Positions 7,171 through 14,425 of a stretch of 64,000 nucleotides of DNA are shown here, one piece after another. This stretch comes from Marivita sp. GTDB lineage: Bacteria; Pseudomonadota; Alphaproteobacteria; Rhodobacterales; Rhodobacteraceae. Location of the stretch: the NCBI RefSeq assembly GCF_022763305.1, contig NZ_JALEGT010000019.1:1-64000 (forward strand), read 5' to 3'. The translations under genes were made by a program, and so were the position numbers. Within the stretch, counting starts at the first letter, position 1; every line of letters begins with the position of its first letter. The notes beneath the pieces were generated by a model. That model was given only the letters and a program-made list of their open reading frames with translations. It made no database searches and had not been told where the DNA came from.

Positions 7171-8970
7171 ATGGTTCGTTGGAAGACATCCGCTGTTGCC
7201 GGGGCGATAAGCCTGATCGGGACATGCGCCTTTGCGCAACAGACGGCGGATGCCGTCGCGCCAGAGGCAGCAACGCAGACAGGCACCGCCTTTGGCACCC
7301 TGTCCGACGCGGCGGTTGCCGCATTGGCCGCCAAGGACGCGGGCACACCTGTCGAGGCGCAGAACTGGATGGTCGCCGCGGCGAACCCATTGGCAGTCGA
7401 AGCCGGCGCACGAGTGCTGCGCGAAGGTGGATCGGCGGCGGATGCGATGGTGGCCGTTCAGGCGGTGCTCGGGCTGGTGGAGCCGCAAAGCTCGGGCCTT
7501 GGGGGCGGCGCGTTTCTGGTCTGGTATGATGCCATCTCGGGCGTGGTCACCACGCTGGACGGGCGCGAGACCGCACCGCTTGCCGCGACACCGACGCTGT
7601 TCCAGACGCCCGAAGGTGAACCGATGGGGTTCTTCGATGCGGTGGTCGGTGGACGATCCGTCGGGACACCGGGGACTCCGGCATTGATGCAGGCCGCGCA
7701 TGACAGATGGGGGCGCTACGAGTGGGCGGGCTTGTTCGCCGAGGCGATTGCGCTGGCCGAGGGCGGGTTCACCGTGTCGCCGCGACTGGCCGATCTCGTG
7801 GCAGGGGATGCCGACCGGCTGGGACGGTTCAAGGCGACGCAGGATTACTACTTTCCCGGTGGCACGGCGATTGCGGCAGGCGATACGCTGGTCAATGCCG
7901 AGTATGCCGACACGCTGCGCCTGATCGCTGCCGAAGGGGCAGAGGCGTTCTACACCGGCCCCATCGCGTCCGACATCGTGGCAACGGTGCGCACGGCGGC
8001 GGGCAATCCCGGTGTGCTGTCGCGCGCTGATCTGGCGCTGTATCAGGTCAAGGAACGTCAACCGGTCTGCGTCCCCTATCGCGCCTACGAGGTCTGCGGC
8101 ATGGGTCCGCCGTCATCGGGGGCGCTAACCGTTGGGCAGATCCTTGGCATGCTGGAAGGCTACGATCTTGCCGCACTTGGGCCCAACAGCGCCGAGGCGT
8201 GGCGGTTGATCGGGGATGCGTCGCGGCTCGCCTTTGCGGATCGCGGGCTTTACATGGCCGATACCGATTTCGTGCCGATGCCGACGCAGGGGCTTGTCGA
8301 TCCGACCTATCTGCAGGAGCGCGGTCAGCTTCTGAGCGGTGATGATGCGCTGCCTGAAGTGACGCCGGGCACACCCGAATGGGATCACGCGATGGATTTG
8401 GCGCCTGACGAAAGCCTCGAGCTGCCCTCGACCTCGCATATCTCGATCGTGGACATCTACGGCAATGCGCTTTCGATGACGACGACCATCGAGAACGGGT
8501 TCGGATCGCGGCTGTTCGTCCGGGGGTTCCTGCTCAACAATGAACTGACCGACTTCTCGTTCCGCACCCATGCGGACGGGCGGCCCATTGCCAATCGGCT
8601 GGAGCCGGGCAAACGGCCCCGGTCGTCGATGGCCCCGACCATCGTGATGACCAATAACGCACCGTCTTTGGTGATCGGATCGCCCGGAGGTAGCCGCATC
8701 ATCGGATATGTTGCGCAGGCGATCATCGCCCATGTCGATTGGGGCATGGACGTGCAGCAGGCCGTGGCGATGCCGCATCTGGTCAACCGGTTCGGCACGT
8801 TCGACATCGAAGCCGACATGCCGATGAGCGCGCTGGAAGGCCCGCTGAGCGAGTTGGGGTTCGAGGTCAACGTGACCTCGCTCAATTCGGGTCTGCACGC
8901 GATTGCCATCGGCGACGGGCTGACCGGCGGGGCCGATCCGCGCCGCGAGGGCATCGCCCTGGGGCAGTAA
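7171..8970 (+). CDS. ggt: periplasmic gamma-glutamyltransferase
   Basis: Product of 599 residues, close to the usual length. A Sec signal peptide (1-22, ending CAFA-QQ) directs it to the periplasm. GGT is made as a precursor that cuts itself before a Thr, which then becomes the nucleophile of the small subunit. That Thr is most likely Thr421 in PSTSHISIVDIYGNALSMTT, and the downstream FGSR, PGKRPRSSMAPTIV and GSPGGSRII blocks match the gamma-glutamyl binding site. It removes or transfers the gamma-glutamyl group of glutathione and related compounds. The start follows AAGGAG. The gene lies 108 bases after the glutathione-dependent formaldehyde dehydrogenase gene, and a hairpin follows it at 8978. 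Confidence 0.95.
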   Translation: MVRWKTSAVAGAISLIGTCAFAQQTADAVAPEAATQTGTAFGTLSDAAVAALAAKDAGTPVEAQNWMVAAANPLAVEAGARVLREGGSAADAMVAVQAVLGLVEPQSSGLGGGAFLVWYDAISGVVTTLDGRETAPLAATPTLFQTPEGEPMGFFDAVVGGRSVGTPGTPALMQAAHDRWGRYEWAGLFAEAIALAEGGFTVSPRLADLVAGDADRLGRFKATQDYYFPGGTAIAAGDTLVNAEYADTLRLIAAEGAEAFYTGPIASDIVATVRTAAGNPGVLSRADLALYQVKERQPVCVPYRAYEVCGMGPPSSGALTVGQILGMLEGYDLAALGPNSAEAWRLIGDASRLAFADRGLYMADTDFVPMPTQGLVDPTYLQERGQLLSGDDALPEVTPGTPEWDHAMDLAPDESLELPSTSHISIVDIYGNALSMTTTIENGFGSRLFVRGFLLNNELTDFSFRTHADGRPIANRLEPGKRPRSSMAPTIVMTNNAPSLVIGSPGGSRIIGYVAQAIIAHVDWGMDVQQAVAMPHLVNRFGTFDIEADMPMSALEGPLSELGFEVNVTSLNSGLHAIAIGDGLTGGADPRREGIALGQ

Positions 8971-8977
8971 CCTGCAC

Positions 8978-9000
8978 ACGCCGGAGCCTGCCTCCGGCGT
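8978..9000 (+). terminator. hairpin between ggt and the NYN gene
   Basis: A 9-bp perfect stem (ACGCCGGAG/CTCCGGCGT) with a five-base loop begins eight bases after the ggt stop. It lacks a T run, so it may instead stabilise the mRNA end or separate expression of the two genes. Confidence 0.4.
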
Positions 9001-9023
9001 CACACCAGACGAAGGGCCATCTC

Positions 9024-9734
9024 ATGACCGACAATCCGTCGCTGCTTGCCGTGCTGATCGACGCGGACAACACGTCGCCGAAATATGCCCGAGCGCTGTT
9101 CGAAGAGATCGCATCTCTGGGCGAGGCCTCGGTGCGGCGCTGCTATGGCGACTTTTCCAGCCAGCAGATGTCGGGATGGTCCAAGGTGCAGGCCGAGTTC
9201 GGGATCGTGCCGCATCACCAGCCCGCCAACACCGTGGGCAAGAACGCGAGCGACATCGCGCTGGTCATCGACGCGATGGATTTGATGCATACCGGGCGGT
9301 TCGACGGGTTCGTGCTGGTGAGTTCGGACAGCGACTTCACCCGACTTGCGCAGCGGCTGCGGGAACAGGGGCTCGAGGTTTATGGCATGGGCATGCAGAA
9401 GACACCCGAAGCATTCCGGCGCGCCTGCAAGAGGTTCATCTTTCTCGAGAATCTCGAAGACGGGGCCGATACGGAAACGGCGACCGTCAAACCCGCCGCC
9501 AAGAGCAATCTGAACGAGGCGCGGAACCTGATCCTCAAGGCGATGGACGCCATCGACCAGGATGACGAATGGTATCGGTTGGGCCAGTTGGGCCAGCATA
9601 TCGTGTCGGCAAATCCCGATTTCGACACGCGCACGTATGGCAAGCGCAAGCTGAGCGATCTGGTCGCGGACATGAAGGTGCTCGAAGTCAAACGCGGCTC
9701 AAACAATCAGCTGATGGTGCGCAGGCGGGACTGA
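9024..9734 (+). CDS. NYN domain and OST-HTH/LOTUS domain protein
   Basis: Product of 236 residues from the ATG at 9024 (GAAGGG upstream). The N-terminal half (about 5-140) is a LabA-type NYN/PIN-like domain. Its acidic residues match the putative metal site: VLIDADN, the Asp of DIALVIDAMDL, and SSDSDF. The C-terminal part (about 155-236; ARNLILKAMDAI, LGQHIVSANPDFDTRTYG, KLSDLVADMKVLEVKR) fits an OST-HTH/LOTUS domain, which is known to bind RNA. This architecture suggests a ribonuclease or RNA-binding protein acting on structured RNA, but the substrate is unknown. It has no membrane segment. It may be co-transcribed with ggt, though the hairpin between them argues for separate control. Confidence 0.85.
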   Translation: MTDNPSLLAVLIDADNTSPKYARALFEEIASLGEASVRRCYGDFSSQQMSGWSKVQAEFGIVPHHQPANTVGKNASDIALVIDAMDLMHTGRFDGFVLVSSDSDFTRLAQRLREQGLEVYGMGMQKTPEAFRRACKRFIFLENLEDGADTETATVKPAAKSNLNEARNLILKAMDAIDQDDEWYRLGQLGQHIVSANPDFDTRTYGKRKLSDLVADMKVLEVKRGSNNQLMVRRRD

Positions 9735-9833
9735 ACGCCCGGCTTCACGGCAGCATTGCAGTGCGTTTCGGAAGGTGCCATTCTTATCCGGGGGAACGGG
9801 GGAGTCTGCGCCATGCGCGTCGGAGGCCCTGTT

Positions 9834-10649
9834 ATGCTGACTGTAGACACGCCGATCATCGTCCGCGCCATAGACGACACCATGCATGGACAGGAGCGTC
9901 GGCTTTCGGACGCGTCGCTGCTTGTCATGGCACAGGAGGTGATTGCGCGGCTGTCATATATCGCGCGCAACGCAAATGCCGATCTGAGCGACGTCGATCT
10001 GGATGCATTCTGCATCGCGCTTGTTGAGCCAACGGCGGATCAGGCCCGGCGGATTGTCACGCTGGCCCATGAACGCGGTGCCACCCATGAAAAGCTGTGC
10101 CTGTCCTATATCGCCGCCGCCGCGCAGCGGCTGGGCGAGTGGTGGGAGCGAGACATCATCCATTTCAGCGACATGGCCATCGCGGCAGGACGGATGCTGC
10201 ACATGTTGCGCGATCTGCGCATGGCGATGCCCCGTGTGCCGTTGCGCGGACAACGCGAGGCTCTGTTCGCGACCGTCCCCGGAGAACAGCATGTGCTGGG
10301 TGTGACCATGGCGACGGATATCCTGCGCAGCAAGGGCTGGCACATCGACCTTCAGGTGGGCCGCAGCGAAGCCGAGCTTTGCCAGATCGCGCGCGAGGGC
10401 GGGTACCCGATCATCGGTTTGTCGGCCTCGGGCGCGGATCGCGTGCGGGCGCTGACGCGCGTGATTGTCGAACTGCGCGTCGCCGCGCCAAGGTCGCTCA
10501 TCTTCATCAGCGGCAATATCGTGCAGATCGACCGGGATATCGCCGTCCGCACTGGGGCGGATGCCGCCGCCGCGTCGATGGATCATTGCGTTGATACGCT
10601 GGAGTCGCTTTATCAGGCGGTTCTGAGTGCAGACGTCTCTGTCCCGTAG
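9834..10649 (+). CDS. B12-binding PpaA/AerR-like regulator
   Basis: Product of 271 residues. The ATG at 9834 has a well-spaced GGAGG; an upstream in-frame ATG at 9813 also has a purine-rich site. Residues 85-125 form a cobalamin cap-type segment (RLGEWWERDIIHFSDM), and residues 145-265 form a B12-binding Rossmann domain. The motif PGEQHVLG places His153 as the likely lower cobalt ligand (ExHxxG), followed by GLSASG and FISGN loops. There is no methyltransferase domain. Proteins of this build in Rhodobacter (PpaA/AerR) sense light or B12 and modulate the CrtJ/PpsR repressor of photosynthesis genes. No photosynthesis gene is visible here. Its 3' end overlaps the convergent TetR gene by 37 bases. 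Confidence 0.8.
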   Translation: MLTVDTPIIVRAIDDTMHGQERRLSDASLLVMAQEVIARLSYIARNANADLSDVDLDAFCIALVEPTADQARRIVTLAHERGATHEKLCLSYIAAAAQRLGEWWERDIIHFSDMAIAAGRMLHMLRDLRMAMPRVPLRGQREALFATVPGEQHVLGVTMATDILRSKGWHIDLQVGRSEAELCQIAREGGYPIIGLSASGADRVRALTRVIVELRVAAPRSLIFISGNIVQIDRDIAVRTGADAAAASMDHCVDTLESLYQAVLSADVSVP

Positions 10650-11254
10650 CGCGCCATGAAGGTCTTCACCGCGCCGTCGATCACCCGGTCCCTGTCTGGA
10701 TCGGCAACATTTCGAATGATGCCGAAGATCAGTTTGGGCCAGAGGTCTGCCTTGCACAGTTCCGCGAACTGATCGGCGGCGAGATCGTAATCCTCGATCC
10801 GCAATTCCCCGCGACCTGCCGCCTGTTTGAGATAATCGACAACCGCCGCGCGCATGATCATCGGGCCGGAGTGATAGAACTCTTGTCCCAGCAGCGGGAA
10901 GCGGTCGGACTCCGCGACGCAAATGCGGAAGATGCGCTGTCCCACCTCGGAATAGATGAACCCCAGGAACTGCTGCGCGACGCAGGTCAGAACCTCTTGC
11001 GGTGGGCGGGTGCTGTCGATCTTTTCGATCGAGATGCGCGCCTGTTCCTCGCATTGGCGGGTGGCCACTTCCATGAAGAGAAGGCGCTTGTCGGGGAAAT
11101 AGCTGTAGAGCGTGGCCTTGGACACTCCGGCGGCGCGGGCGATGTCATCGACGCTGGCCCCTTCGAAGCCGTCGCGCAGGAAAATCTCGCGCGCGCCGTC
11201 GACCACCTGGTCGAACTTCCGGCCTTTTCGGATCTGTGCCTGCGCGGTTGCCAT
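10613..11254 (-). CDS. TetR/AcrR-family transcriptional regulator
   Basis: Product of 213 residues. The N-terminal TetR helix-turn-helix (about 15-60) is clear: AREIFLRDGFEGASVDDIARAAGVSKATLYSYFPDKRLLF. The rest is a variable helical ligand-binding domain, with a TetR_C-like end. An inverted repeat 28 bases upstream of its start is a likely operator, so it probably represses itself. It is divergent from mbfA, which begins 140 bases away, and may control that gene too. The 3' end overlaps the convergent B12-regulator gene by 37 bases. The ligand is unknown. Confidence 0.9.
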   Translation of the reverse strand: MATAQAQIRKGRKFDQVVDGAREIFLRDGFEGASVDDIARAAGVSKATLYSYFPDKRLLFMEVATRQCEEQARISIEKIDSTRPPQEVLTCVAQQFLGFIYSEVGQRIFRICVAESDRFPLLGQEFYHSGPMIMRAAVVDYLKQAAGRGELRIEDYDLAADQFAELCKADLWPKLIFGIIRNVADPDRDRVIDGAVKTFMARYGTETSALRTA

Positions 11255-11281
11255 TCTCTTCCCTTATGTCGCGTTCAAAAG

Positions 11282-11299
11282 CTAAACAGGTCGGTTTAG
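11282..11299. promoter_or_regulatory. inverted-repeat operator between tetR and mbfA
   Basis: CTAAAC-N6-GTTTAG is a perfect inverted repeat between the divergent tetR (start 11254) and mbfA (start 11394) genes. It closely resembles operators of AcrR/TetR regulators with a central ACCGACC/GGTCGGT. TetR autoregulation is the simplest reading. Confidence 0.65.
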
Positions 11300-11393
11300 T
11301 CTCGCAAGTAGGGATGTGTGGCCTGCTGCCGGGAATGCAAGCGTGACGTCGGTGGTTCACCCAGCGCCCGACCACAAGACAAGGACTTACGCC

Positions 11394-12368
11394 ATGCTGT
11401 TTTCACCAAGCCGGCGCCGCTTTTCCGATCTGTCCGAGCAGGAGATTCTGGCGCTCGCGATTTCCTCGGAAGAAGATGATGCCCGGATTTACCGGTCCTA
11501 TGCCGAACGTCTGCGCCTCGACTTTCCGGCGACGGCGGCGATCTTCGATGGGATGGCGGCGGAAGAGGATGGGCACCGCAAGCGGTTGGTCGATCTGCAT
11601 CGTGACAGGTTCGGGGATGTGATCCCGCTCATTCGGCGGGAACATGTGGCGGGATATTACGCGCGGCGGCCCGTCTGGCTGGTCGAGAACCTTGGCATTG
11701 ACCGTATCCGCGCCGAAGCCGAGGCCATGGAGCGGGATGCAGAACGTTTCTATCTCGAGGCCGCCAAACGCACGAGCGATGCAGCCACCCGCAAGCTGTT
11801 GGGAGATCTTGCGGCGGCGGAGGCAGGGCATCAGAGCACGGCGGAACGGCTGGAGCAGGAGCATCTGACCGAGGACTCGCGCAGCGGCGAGGAGGAAAAT
11901 GCGCGGCGTCAGTTTGTGTTGACCTGGGTGCAGCCAGGTCTGGCCGGGTTGATGGACGGGTCGGTGTCGACATTGGCACCGATCTTTGCCACCGCCTTTG
12001 CAACGCAGGACACGTGGACGACGTTCCTCGTCGGGCTTGCGGCCTCGGTCGGCGCGGGGATCTCGATGGGCTTTACCGAAGCGGCGTCTGATGACGGGCA
12101 GCTTTCGGGGCGGGGATCGCCTTGGAAACGTGGCTTTGCGTCCGGGATCATGACGACCGTGGGCGGGCTTGGGCATGCCCTGCCCTATCTAATCCCCGAT
12201 TTCTGGACTGCGACCGTGACCGCCTTCATCGTCGTGTTCATCGAACTCTGGGCCATTGCCTGGATCCAGAACAAATACATGGATACGCCGTTCTTCCGGG
12301 CGGCCTTGCAGGTGGTGCTTGGGGGCGCGCTTGTCTTTGCAGCGGGCGTTCTGATCGGCAGCGGGTAG
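11394..12368 (+). CDS. mbfA: membrane-bound ferritin-like iron exporter MbfA
   Basis: Product of 324 residues from the ATG at 11394 (AAGGA upstream). The N-terminal half (about 10-160) is a rubrerythrin/ferritin-like domain with the repeated Glu/His pattern of a di-iron site: ISSEEDDARIYRSYAERLR, DGMAAEEDGHRKR, EAEAMERDAERFY and LAAAEAGHQ. The C-terminal half (about 185-324) has the helices of the VIT1/CCC1 transporter family. MbfA proteins of alphaproteobacteria export ferrous iron and help resist iron and peroxide stress, and are usually repressed by Irr. I see no classical Irr box here; the neighbouring TetR operator is the only regulatory site visible. Confidence 0.9.
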   Translation: MLFSPSRRRFSDLSEQEILALAISSEEDDARIYRSYAERLRLDFPATAAIFDGMAAEEDGHRKRLVDLHRDRFGDVIPLIRREHVAGYYARRPVWLVENLGIDRIRAEAEAMERDAERFYLEAAKRTSDAATRKLLGDLAAAEAGHQSTAERLEQEHLTEDSRSGEEENARRQFVLTWVQPGLAGLMDGSVSTLAPIFATAFATQDTWTTFLVGLAASVGAGISMGFTEAASDDGQLSGRGSPWKRGFASGIMTTVGGLGHALPYLIPDFWTATVTAFIVVFIELWAIAWIQNKYMDTPFFRAALQVVLGGALVFAAGVLIGSG

Positions 12369-12428
12369 CGCCGGTCATTAACCAAAGACGCAGGAGAGCG
12401 AATGCGCTTCCGCCAGTTTAACGAAGAC

Positions 12429-12454
12429 AAAAAACCCGGGCGCGAACGCCCGGG
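12429..12454 (-). terminator. Rho-independent terminator of glnK-amtB
   Basis: An 8-bp perfect stem (CCCGGGCG/CGCCCGGG) with a CGAA loop is followed, on the minus strand, by six T residues. It lies 36 bases after the amtB stop. Confidence 0.9.
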
Positions 12455-12489
12455 CAGTTGGTCACGAAAGGCTGATTGGAAGGAGGAGA

Positions 12490-13800
12490 TCAGCCTTTGG
12501 AGAATTCGGGATAGGCTTCCATGCCCAGCTCGGCCATGTCGAGACCGTTGATCTCTTCTTCTTCGCTGACGCGAATGCCGACGGTGAGCTTGAGGATGTA
12601 CCACAGGATGAAGCTGGCCACGAAGGTGAAGATGCCGTAGGCAACGATACCGGTCAGCTGGGTCATCAGGCTTGCTTCACCGTAGAAGATCACGGCGATG
12701 GTGCCCCAGATACCTGCGAAGAGGTGCACCGGGATCGCGCCGACCACGTCGTCGATCTTGAGCTTGTCGAGGAACGGGATCGCGAAGACAACGATCACAC
12801 CACCGACGGCACCGATCCAGAGCGCGCCGAAGAGCGTCGGAGCAAGAGGTTCTGCGGTGATCGACACGAGACCCGCCAACGCGCCGTTGAGCACCATGGT
12901 GAGGTCGACCTTCTTGTAAAGGATCTGGGTCAGGATCAGCGCGGTCACGGAGCCAGCGGCAGCCGCCATGTTGGTGTTGGCGAAGATGCGCGATACGTCG
13001 GACACGTCACCCACAGTGCCCATGGCAAGCTGCGAACCACCGTTGAAGCCGAACCAGCCGAGCCACAGGATGAATGTGCCGAGGGTTGCGAGCGCCAGGT
13101 TGGAGCCCGGGATCGGGTTCACACGGCCGTCTTTATACTTGCCGATGCGCGGACCAAGGACCAGAACACCAGCGAGCGCTGCCCAGCCACCGACCGAGTG
13201 CACGACGGTCGAGCCAGCGAAGTCGGAGAAGCCCATTTCGGACAACCAGCCGCCACCCCACTGCCAAGAGCCGGAGATCGGGTACATGATGCCGGTCAGG
13301 ACAACCACGAAGATCAGGAAGGGCCACAATTTGATGCGTTCGGCCACTGCACCGGACACGATCGACGCGGTTGCGGCAACGAACACCAGCTGGAAGAAGA
13401 AGTCGGAGCCGACCGACGCATAATCCAGAGCTGCGTCAGCAGCGGCTACGCCCACCGGGTCGAGCACGGTTTGACCGCCGAGCGCGAAGTAGCCGTTGAA
13501 GTCGCCCGGATACATGGTGTTGAACCCGACGAGCCAATACATGATCGCCGCGATCGAGAAGAGCGCGATGTTCTTGGTGAGCTGCATGGCCACGTTCTTG
13601 GACCGGACAAGGCCCGCTTCGAGCATGGCAAAGCCTGCTGCCATGAAGAACACCAGGAAACCTGCCATGAGGAACAGCAGCGTTGTGAAGATATACGGGC
13701 CGACCTCGTCCATGGTCGGTGCGGCGGCTTCTTGAGCCAGGCCCATGACCGGCAGCGCAGCGAGCGCGGCAGCGGGCAGGAGTGTCTTGAGTAGTTTCAT
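12490..13800 (-). CDS. amtB: ammonium transporter AmtB
   Basis: Product of 436 residues from the ATG at 13800, which follows AGGGGA; a longer in-frame start at 13827 would add nine residues before the signal sequence. It has a cleavable N-terminal signal (MKLLKTLLPAAALAALPVMGLAQ) and then about eleven membrane helices, as in Amt/MEP proteins. The pore twin-His pair is seen in STVVHSVGGW and AIPVHLFAGIWG, and the periplasmic FAMLEAGLVRSKN and GAVAERIKLW blocks are typical. It moves ammonium into the cell when nitrogen is scarce. It lies 36 bases after glnK, whose product plugs the channel when nitrogen is plentiful, and ends at a strong terminator. Confidence 0.97.
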   Translation of the reverse strand: MKLLKTLLPAAALAALPVMGLAQEAAAPTMDEVGPYIFTTLLFLMAGFLVFFMAAGFAMLEAGLVRSKNVAMQLTKNIALFSIAAIMYWLVGFNTMYPGDFNGYFALGGQTVLDPVGVAAADAALDYASVGSDFFFQLVFVAATASIVSGAVAERIKLWPFLIFVVVLTGIMYPISGSWQWGGGWLSEMGFSDFAGSTVVHSVGGWAALAGVLVLGPRIGKYKDGRVNPIPGSNLALATLGTFILWLGWFGFNGGSQLAMGTVGDVSDVSRIFANTNMAAAAGSVTALILTQILYKKVDLTMVLNGALAGLVSITAEPLAPTLFGALWIGAVGGVIVVFAIPFLDKLKIDDVVGAIPVHLFAGIWGTIAVIFYGEASLMTQLTGIVAYGIFTFVASFILWYILKLTVGIRVSEEEEINGLDMAELGMEAYPEFSKG

Positions 13801-13836
13801 CTGTATGTGTCCCCTAATCTCTGTCACAGCGCCGGT

Positions 13837-14175
13837 TCAGAGCGCATCCCCATTGGTTTCGCCGGTGCGCACGCGGATGGCCTGCTGCGCATCGAGCACG
13901 AAGATCTTGCCGTCACCGATCTTGCCGGTGCGGGCCGTCTTGGTGATGGTTTCGATCACCTGATCGGCCATGTCGGCTGCGACCACGATTTCCAGTTTGA
14001 TTTTCGGCACGAAGTTCACCGCGTATTCCGCGCCACGGTAAATCTCGGTGTGGCCCGACTGAGAGCCGAACCCCTTGATCTCTGTTACCATCATGCCGCG
14101 GACGCCAATGTCTGTGAGCGCCTCGCGGACTTCTTCAAGCTTGAATGGCTTGATTGTCGCTATGATGAACTTCAC
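13837..14175 (-). CDS. glnK: nitrogen regulatory P-II protein GlnK
   Basis: Product of 112 residues, the standard P-II length, starting at a GTG (14175) behind AAAGGGACC. Tyr51 in the T-loop (GHTEIYRGAEY) is the site of uridylylation by GlnD. The B and C loops (KTARTGKIGDGKIFV and IRVRTGE) bind ATP and 2-oxoglutarate. Direct linkage to amtB marks it as the GlnK type, which docks onto AmtB and blocks it when glutamine is high. Expression should be NtrC-dependent; two TTGCACAA repeats 111-129 bases upstream are the only candidate sites I see. Confidence 0.96.
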   Translation of the reverse strand: MKFIIATIKPFKLEEVREALTDIGVRGMMVTEIKGFGSQSGHTEIYRGAEYAVNFVPKIKLEIVVAADMADQVIETITKTARTGKIGDGKIFVLDAQQAIRVRTGETNGDAL

Positions 14176-14285
14176 CTTGGTCCCTTTCCCTTGCAGGTCG
14201 ATCGTGTTTGCATGCGCAGAAAAGAGGCAGGCAGGATGGTAAGGGAAGGTTTGGCACCAAGCCGGACGGGTCAGAGCCCATCAAG

Positions 14286-14304
14286 TTGCACAAATTTTGC
14301 ACAA
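14286..14304 (-). promoter_or_regulatory. tandem TTGCACAA repeats upstream of glnK
   Basis: TTGCACAA occurs at 14286-14293 and again at 14297-14304, an 11-base period that puts both on the same DNA face. They lie in an AT-rich stretch between divergent glnK and the PBP gene. NtrC sites contain GCAC cores, so these could be NtrC sites, but that is inference. I see no clear sigma-54 promoter. Confidence 0.4.
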
Positions 14305-14425
14305 TTATATTCATTTGCTTATTTTTTGATCAATTAAAAAACCAAGTAACGGGTTCTTGACCAGTCCACATCGACTGTGAAAGCCACTAAATTGATAAAA
14401 AAGAGCAGCAACACAGGCGGGCGCC

